A DNA stretch of 9,297 nt from an uncultured Clostridia bacterium (GTDB taxonomy: Bacteria > Bacillota > Clostridia > Christensenellales > CAG-314): assembly GCA_934281515.1 (NCBI GenBank), contig CAKQXG010000077.1:1-9297 (forward strand). Direction: 5' to 3'. Shown here in pieces: positions 4,389-9,297 of this stretch. The position numbers and the translations under genes are program-made. Below the pieces are notes generated by a model. That model was not told the DNA's origin and made no database searches. It saw nothing but the letters and a program-made list of their open reading frames with translations. Each line of letters begins with the position of its first letter. Positions within the stretch are counted from its first letter, which is position 1.

Positions 4389-5402
4389 ATGACAATCAAT
4401 GAAATCAAGACGGCTTGCCTGGACGAGTTGCAAGGTTGCGCTTCGTCGCAGGAATTGCAGGAGCTGAAGGTAAAGTACCTTGGCAAAAGCGGTGCCTTGA
4501 CAAGCCTGCTTAAAAGTATCAAAGATTTGCCTGCCGAGGAACGCCCGAAGTTTGGCGCAAAGGTAAACGAATTGCGCAACGCTCTCGAACAGGCATTTGC
4601 CGACAAAGCGGCGGAGGTAAAGGCGGCAGAGTTGAATAGAAAACTTGCCGAAGAAACAGTGGACGTTTCTCTCAACACGCAACAACCTTGGGGCGCATTA
4701 CATCCCGTCACGATTGTGGAGAACACGATGACAGATTTGATTGTTTCTATGGGATTCGAAGTGTTGTCCGGTCCCGAAATCGAGACCGACTACTACAACT
4801 TTCAGGCACTCAACATTCCTGCCGACCACCCTGCGCGCGACATGCAGGACACATTTTACATTACGGACAACATTTTGTTGCGCACGCAAACTTCTGCTAT
4901 GCAAGCGCGTATTATGGAACACAAAAAGCCGCCTATCAAGGTGGTTTGTCCCGGTAAGGTTTTCCGTAGCGACAGTGACGCAAGCCACAGTCCCGTGTTC
5001 CATCAAATCGAAGGTTTGGTGGTTGACGAGAACATTACCTTGTGCGACCTTAAAGGCATGTTGGAATACATTGCAGCAAACTTCTTCGGACCGCAAACAA
5101 AGGTGCGTTTCCGTCCGAGTTTCTTCCCCTTTACGGAACCCAGTGTAGAGGTAGACCTTACATGCAGTAATTGCGGCGGTAAAGGTTGCAGTTTGTGCAA
5201 GGGTACAGGTTGGATAGAAGTGCTTGGCGCAGGCATGGTCAACCCCTATGTGTTGGAAAACTGCGGTATAGACAGCACTAAATACACAGGTTTCGCTTTC
5301 GGCTGGGGCGTAGAACGTATCGCAATGATCAAGTACGGTATACCGGACATCAGGCTGTTTTACGAAAACGACCAACGTTTCCTTAAACAATTCGGCAAAT
5401 AA
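4389..5402 (+). CDS. pheS: Phenylalanyl-tRNA synthetase alpha subunit
   Basis: PheS is the catalytic subunit of the cytosolic (alpha-beta)2 enzyme that charges tRNA-Phe with phenylalanine using ATP. I chose the ATG at 4389 because of the AAGGAG before it; this gives 337 residues, the normal bacterial length. Residues 1-90 are charged and helical, the tRNA-contacting coiled coil. The class II catalytic core follows: motif 2 FRSDSDASHSPVFHQIEG starts at Phe192, and motif 3 GFAFGWGVERIAM is at 301-313. In motif 3, Ala303 is the position equivalent to E. coli Ala294 that sets the phenylalanine pocket. A CxxC-GGKG-CxxC cluster at 259-270 is a known insertion in many PheS proteins. Position 306 is Trp where Met or Leu is usual. 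It lies behind the T-box, and its stop codon overlaps the pheT ribosome binding site. Confidence 0.98.
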   Translation: MTINEIKTACLDELQGCASSQELQELKVKYLGKSGALTSLLKSIKDLPAEERPKFGAKVNELRNALEQAFADKAAEVKAAELNRKLAEETVDVSLNTQQPWGALHPVTIVENTMTDLIVSMGFEVLSGPEIETDYYNFQALNIPADHPARDMQDTFYITDNILLRTQTSAMQARIMEHKKPPIKVVCPGKVFRSDSDASHSPVFHQIEGLVVDENITLCDLKGMLEYIAANFFGPQTKVRFRPSFFPFTEPSVEVDLTCSNCGGKGCSLCKGTGWIEVLGAGMVNPYVLENCGIDSTKYTGFAFGWGVERIAMIKYGIPDIRLFYENDQRFLKQFGK

Positions 5403-5413
5403 AGGAGAGCAAA

Positions 5414-7795
5414 ATGAAATTACCTCTTTCGTGGATTAAAGAGTACGTCGATGTTACCGAGGACATAGATACCCTATGCAAAAAGATGGTTGACATCGGA
5501 CTTGAAATAGAAGAAGTTGACTACCTGGGCAAAGACGTTACTAACGTTAAGGTTTGCCGGATTAAGGAAATCGCTCAACACCCCAACGCGGAACGTTTGC
5601 TTTGTTGCAAAATCGACGTCGGTACGGGCGAGTTGTTGCCCATTGTCACAAACGACCACCATGTAAAGGTGGGCGACAAGGTTCCTGTTGCATTGCACAA
5701 GGCGCACACCGCAAACGGACTTGACATCACCAAGGGCAAAATGCGCGGCGAAGAGTCCGTTGGTATGTTTTGCGGACCCGAAGAGCTTGGCATTACCAAG
5801 GATTACTACCCCGGCGCAGACGTTGACGGAGTGTTGGTATTGCGTGACGATGCCGTCGTAGGCGAAGATATCCGCAAAGAAGTCGGTATTGACGACTACG
5901 TGCTTGATGTTTGCGTAACAAGCAACCGTCAGGACTGCAACAGTGTGCTTGGTTTGGCACGCGAAGTCGCCGTTGCGCTTGGTAAAACCTGTCGCGAGCC
6001 CGACGTAAGTTTTACCGAAACAGCAGCCAAAAACACCGCCGACATGGTTACCGTGGATGTACAGGCAACGGATATTTGTCCCAACTACTATATGCAGGGC
6101 GTTACCGACGTTACCATTGCGCCGTCACCCTTGTGGATGACTTCTCGCCTGGCAAAGGTCGGTTTGCACGGCATTAACAATATGGTGGATATCACCAACT
6201 ACGTGTTGTACGAAATCGGTCAACCGATGCATGCTTTTGACTATGCAGACATCAACGACAAAACAATCGTGGTTCGCCGCGCCGAAAACGGAGAAAAGAT
6301 TATTCCGCTTGACGGCAAGGAATACACGCTGACAACGGAAGATCTTGTAATTGCCGACAAAGACCGCGCCGTCGGTCTGGCAGGCATTATGGGTGGCGCA
6401 AACAGCGGAATTAAGTCGGAAACAAACTGCGTTATGTTCGAGTCGGCAAGTTTCGCACGCGGTAACGTTCGCCGTACAAGCCGCCGTCTGGGACTGCGTT
6501 CCGACAGTTCGGCACGTTTTGAAAAAGGTATCGAAAGTTACACAAATAATCTTGGACTTTCCCGTGCGTTGCACCTGGTTGAGCAACTCGGTTGCGGCAA
6601 AATCACTTGCGGACGTATCTCCGTAGGCGAAGTTGCCCAAAACCGTATTGTAACTTTCGGCAAAGACCGCATTGCAAAATTGCTCGGTATCACAATTCCC
6701 GACGACAAAATTCTGTCTATTTTGCATTCGCTTAACATTGAAACAACCTTTGACGGCAACACGATAGAGTGTTCCGTGCCGCCGTACCGTGACGACATTG
6801 CTCGTGACTGCGACATTGTGGAGGAACTTATCCGCGTGTACGGCTACGACAATATTACCGGTACGATGCTGGAAGGCAGTCACATTACGTGCGGCGGACG
6901 TACGTTGTCGGACTCGATGGCTGCCAAAGTGAAGAACGTGTTGTGCGGCATGCGCTACAATGAGTGCGTATTTTACCCATTTGGTGGTTACTCGCTGTTC
7001 AACAAGGCTTCCGTTACGTCTGTTGACGAAGCGGAATATATCAGGGTGAAGAATCCCATCGGCGAAGATTTGTCGGTTATGAACAGGAGCCTTGCGCCCA
7101 ATATGTTGCAATGCGTTGCGCTTAACCTATCTCGCAAAAATACGGGTTTGCGCCTGTTTGAGGTGGGCAAAGTGTATCTTGCGAAAAGCATGCCTTTGAC
7201 GGAATTGCCCGTAGAAGAAAAACGTATCTCTATGGCTGCGACCGACGTAACTTTCGACGCTTTCCGCGACGATGTGTTGCAAGCGGTGTATACTTTTGCC
7301 GACAAAGACATCAGGATCGAGCGCACGCAAAGTAACGTTTTGCACCCCGGTATTGCGGCGGAAATCTCCGTAGGCGGCACTGTGGTCGGCACGTTTGGCA
7401 AGGTACATCCGCAGGTTTGCGCAAACTTCGATATCGAAACCGACGTGTACTATGCCGAGTTGAGTCTGGACAAGCTTATCGATGTTCGCCGTGGTGAAAT
7501 CAAGTATGCGCCGATAGCTAAGTTCCCGTCAATCACGCGCGACTTCGCGTTTGTTTGCGACGATGCGGTAGCTGTGCAAAATATCCTTGACGAATTTACC
7601 GCGCTAGGCTTGTGCGAAAGCGCAAAACTGTTTGACGTGTATCGCGGAGCACAGGTCGGTGAAGGTAAGAAATCGGTTGCAGTCAAGGTTGTGTTTGTCG
7701 ATCCCAACAAAACATTGTCCGACAACGACATCGAAAAACAAGTCGGACGTGCATTGAAAGTCATTGCAGACAAGTACGGTGCGACTCTTCGCTGA
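5414..7795 (+). CDS. pheT: Phenylalanyl-tRNA synthetase beta subunit
   Basis: PheT is the large subunit of phenylalanyl-tRNA synthetase; it binds tRNA and hydrolyses mischarged Tyr-tRNA-Phe. The 793-residue length matches the family (795 in E. coli). Domains in order are an N-terminal segment with LPLSWIKEYV; the EMAP-like tRNA-binding OB fold at about 42-150, with HPNAERLL at 56-63; the B3/B4 editing domain at about 205-385, ending with GLRSDSSARFEKGI at 360-373; B5 at about 400-475; a non-catalytic synthetase-like core; and the anticodon-binding FDX-ACB domain from about 697, with FPSITRDFAF at 704 and LFDVYRG further on, to the final GATLR. AAAGGAG at 5401-5407 lies six bases before the ATG and overlaps the pheS stop. 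In the OB fold VTNDHH replaces the more usual CGAPN-type stretch. No terminator with a T-run follows. Confidence 0.98.
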   Translation: MKLPLSWIKEYVDVTEDIDTLCKKMVDIGLEIEEVDYLGKDVTNVKVCRIKEIAQHPNAERLLCCKIDVGTGELLPIVTNDHHVKVGDKVPVALHKAHTANGLDITKGKMRGEESVGMFCGPEELGITKDYYPGADVDGVLVLRDDAVVGEDIRKEVGIDDYVLDVCVTSNRQDCNSVLGLAREVAVALGKTCREPDVSFTETAAKNTADMVTVDVQATDICPNYYMQGVTDVTIAPSPLWMTSRLAKVGLHGINNMVDITNYVLYEIGQPMHAFDYADINDKTIVVRRAENGEKIIPLDGKEYTLTTEDLVIADKDRAVGLAGIMGGANSGIKSETNCVMFESASFARGNVRRTSRRLGLRSDSSARFEKGIESYTNNLGLSRALHLVEQLGCGKITCGRISVGEVAQNRIVTFGKDRIAKLLGITIPDDKILSILHSLNIETTFDGNTIECSVPPYRDDIARDCDIVEELIRVYGYDNITGTMLEGSHITCGGRTLSDSMAAKVKNVLCGMRYNECVFYPFGGYSLFNKASVTSVDEAEYIRVKNPIGEDLSVMNRSLAPNMLQCVALNLSRKNTGLRLFEVGKVYLAKSMPLTELPVEEKRISMAATDVTFDAFRDDVLQAVYTFADKDIRIERTQSNVLHPGIAAEISVGGTVVGTFGKVHPQVCANFDIETDVYYAELSLDKLIDVRRGEIKYAPIAKFPSITRDFAFVCDDAVAVQNILDEFTALGLCESAKLFDVYRGAQVGEGKKSVAVKVVFVDPNKTLSDNDIEKQVGRALKVIADKYGATLR

Positions 7796-7814
7796 CCGAA
7801 CCGTAGTGTGACCG

Positions 7815-7904
7815 AAAATTTTGCATATGCGTTAATGACAGTTAAAACACAAGATGCCTATTATGTGGTATTACGTCGAAGTTTGCATACGTATGCGAAA
7901 TTTT
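7815..7904. repeat. 15-bp inverted repeat with nested palindromes in the pheT-U32 gap
   Basis: The left arm 7815-7829 (AAAATTTTGCATATG) pairs with the right arm 7890-7904 (CGTATGCGAAATTTT) over 15 bp with two G-U pairs. The right arm overlaps the perfect 12-bp palindrome GCATACGTATGC (7885-7896), and the left arm overlaps GCATATGC (7823-7830). No T-run follows, so it is not a normal terminator. The arms flank a candidate promoter. Use as an operator or as an RNA structure are both possible. Confidence 0.6.
7835..7864 (+). promoter_or_regulatory. Candidate SigA promoter for the U32 peptidase-like gene
   Basis: The -35-like ATGACA (7835-7840) and -10-like TATTAT (7859-7864) are 18 bp apart. 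Transcription would start near 7871, giving a leader of about 70 nt that contains the 12-bp palindrome 7885-7896. The promoter sits inside the larger inverted repeat. Match quality is moderate. Confidence 0.45.
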
Positions 7905-7941
7905 GTTGCAAAACAATTATAAAAATGTTTCAGAGGTAACC

Positions 7942-9297
7942 ATGGCAGACGGACAAAAATATGAGATACTTGCCCCGGCAGGCAGTATCGAACAACTGCA
8001 AGCGGCGGTGTACAATGGCTGCGATTCCGTCTACCTTGGACTTGCCGACTTTAATGCGCGTTTGAAAGCGCCCAATTTTACCAAGGACAACATTGCCGAA
8101 TGGGTGGATTTTTGTCACTTGTTTGGGGTTAAGGTGTATGTCACGGTAAACACATCCGTCAAAAACGACGAATTTTCGCAAGCGTTGCAAACCTTACTTG
8201 CCGCATACAAAGCTAACGCCGACGGCGTGATTGTAACCGACCTTGCGTTGCTGCATATTGCAGGACAATTGGGCGGCAATCTCGATGTCGTTGCCAGCAC
8301 GCAACTAAATTGCCATGACCGCTACGGCGCAGAGTTTTTGAAACGGCTTGGCGCGACTACTGTGGTTTGTGCGCGAGAGTGCAGTCTTGAAGACATAAAA
8401 TCAATTGCAGACACGGGCGTGAAAACAGAAACGTTTATACACGGCGCGCTATGTGTGTGCCAATCGGGGCAATGTCTGATGAGCTCGGTTGCAGGGGGCA
8501 ACAGCGGTAATCGCGGATTATGCGCGCAGCCTTGCCGAAACTACTACACGGCTGACGGCGGAAAAAGCGGCTATTTGCTTTCCACTGCCGATCTTGACGG
8601 ATCGAAAGAATATGCCGACTTGCAAAAAAACGGCGCAACCGTGTTCAAGATAGAAGGACGTAACCGCAGCGCGGAATATGCGGCGGTGTGTTCGGCGGTT
8701 TTTAAGCAACTTTTTGAACGTGGGACAATAGACAAAAAACTGCGTGCCGACCTTACCGAAGTGTACAAGCGCGGCGATATGCAGTATTTGCCGTACCTTA
8801 AAGGAAACAACGACAATATTATATATACGGCGCATCCGCGACACATCGGCAGATACGTCGGCGTTGTGCGTAGCGGTAGTATTGTTTGCGATGTTGACGT
8901 ATGTAAGGGCGACGGTTTTAAGATTTTTGACAAGCAAGGCAAAGAAGTTTGCGGAGCGGTCGCGCTTGCCGACGGCAAAATAGTACAAGCTCGGTTTTCT
9001 GGCAAGGTCGTTGACGGGATGAAGGCGTTTCGTACAAGCAGTGCGGAACTTTCTGCACGGTATTTGTCTGTACGCAAAACTCTTGACGTATCGTTATGCT
9101 TTACTGCGTACGTAGGGCAAAAGGCAACTTTGACTGCGCGACACGCCGATTTGACTGTTACGGTACAGTCCGACGAAATCGTGCAACAAGCGAAAAATGC
9201 GCCCACGACACGAGAACAAATTGTCGAACAATTACAGAAAAGCGGCAATTCATATAGTACTATTTCAGACATAGTAGTACAAGTCTGCAATATTTTC
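7942..9297 (+). CDS. Peptidase U32 family protein, RlhA-like (3' end cut off by the window)
   Basis: Despite the family name, characterised relatives are hydroxylation factors for RNA: E. coli RlhA makes 5-hydroxycytidine in 23S rRNA and TrhP acts on tRNA. The ATG at 7942 has AGAGG (7932-7936) five bases upstream. The frame is open for 452 codons to the window edge without a stop. The N-terminal part (EILAPAGS, DSVYLGLADFNAR) is the TIM-barrel-like U32 start. The family signature ETFIHGALCVCQSGQCLMS follows, with Cys171, Cys173 and Cys178, then NRGLCAQPCR with Cys194 and Cys198; such cysteines bind an Fe-S cluster in studied members. FKIEGRNRSAEYAAV is also typical. From about 390 on it resembles the DUF3656 part of RlhA, which favours that subgroup. 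RlhA of E. coli is about 667 residues, so roughly a third is missing here. The exact RNA target is unknown. Confidence 0.9.
   Translation, partial: MADGQKYEILAPAGSIEQLQAAVYNGCDSVYLGLADFNARLKAPNFTKDNIAEWVDFCHLFGVKVYVTVNTSVKNDEFSQALQTLLAAYKANADGVIVTDLALLHIAGQLGGNLDVVASTQLNCHDRYGAEFLKRLGATTVVCARECSLEDIKSIADTGVKTETFIHGALCVCQSGQCLMSSVAGGNSGNRGLCAQPCRNYYTADGGKSGYLLSTADLDGSKEYADLQKNGATVFKIEGRNRSAEYAAVCSAVFKQLFERGTIDKKLRADLTEVYKRGDMQYLPYLKGNNDNIIYTAHPRHIGRYVGVVRSGSIVCDVDVCKGDGFKIFDKQGKEVCGAVALADGKIVQARFSGKVVDGMKAFRTSSAELSARYLSVRKTLDVSLCFTAYVGQKATLTARHADLTVTVQSDEIVQQAKNAPTTREQIVEQLQKSGNSYSTISDIVVQVCNIF

Noticed and set aside
6125..7111. A 328-codon minus-strand frame.
   Set aside because: It lies entirely inside pheT, whose domains are certain. 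The long frame is a by-product of pheT codon usage. The minus frames at 4698-5390 (in pheS) and 8571-9290 (in the U32 gene) were rejected for the same reason.
7793..7816. Direct repeat TGACCGAA at 7793-7800 and 7809-7816 at the end of pheT.
   Set aside because: Two 8-base copies, one overlapping the pheT stop, are probably chance. They are not part of a longer array.
1..9297. CRISPR array, insertion sequence, prophage or defence system.
   Set aside because: No regularly spaced repeats, transposase, integrase or nuclease genes are visible. Apart from the small island at 747-1102, the window is ordinary chromosome.

Overview
This window comes from a spore-forming Bacillota genome, most likely class Clostridia. 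It carries a minimal spoVAC-spoVAD-spoVAE locus, a yunB-type sporulation gene, a tRNA-Phe-sensing T-box leader in front of pheST, and CCA-encoding tRNA genes. Apart from AT-rich intergenic stretches, base composition is roughly balanced. All convincing protein genes lie on the + strand. The taxonomic call is an inference from gene content; there is no rRNA or marker gene here that would fix it further.

Layout. Positions 1-475 hold five tRNA genes (a CAT-anticodon tRNA that is probably Ile2, then Asp, Phe, Thr, Tyr), closed by a strong rho-independent terminator. Positions 526-746 are AT-rich and show no gene. Positions 747-1102 are an odd island with gene-like composition. It contains two short ORFs sharing a TAATG stop/start overlap, and it may be a small-gene pair, a decayed gene or a dispersed repeat. 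Positions 1178-3093 hold spoVAC, spoVAD and spoVAE, with a translationally coupled spoVAD/spoVAE junction. yunB follows at 3175-3828.

From 3957 a good housekeeping promoter drives a T-box leader of about 300 nt. Its specifier UUC, antiterminator and terminator can all be read directly. It controls pheS and pheT, the two subunits of phenylalanyl-tRNA synthetase. The tRNA-Phe the leader should sense is encoded 3.7 kb upstream, and its ACCA end matches the leader's UGGU bulge. After pheT, a 146-bp gap holds a candidate promoter sitting inside a 15-bp inverted repeat, followed by a peptidase-U32/RlhA-like gene that runs off the end of the window.

How the parts relate. SpoVAC, SpoVAD and SpoVAE form the core of the dipicolinic-acid uptake machinery used late in spore formation, and YunB is a sporulation-linked membrane protein, so 1178-3828 is a sporulation block. 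The tRNAs, T-box, pheST and the U32 protein (rRNA/tRNA hydroxylation family) all serve translation. The window is mostly ordinary chromosome. The least explained parts are the 747-1102 island, the extra hairpin arm in the T-box Stem I, and the palindrome-rich leader of the U32 gene.
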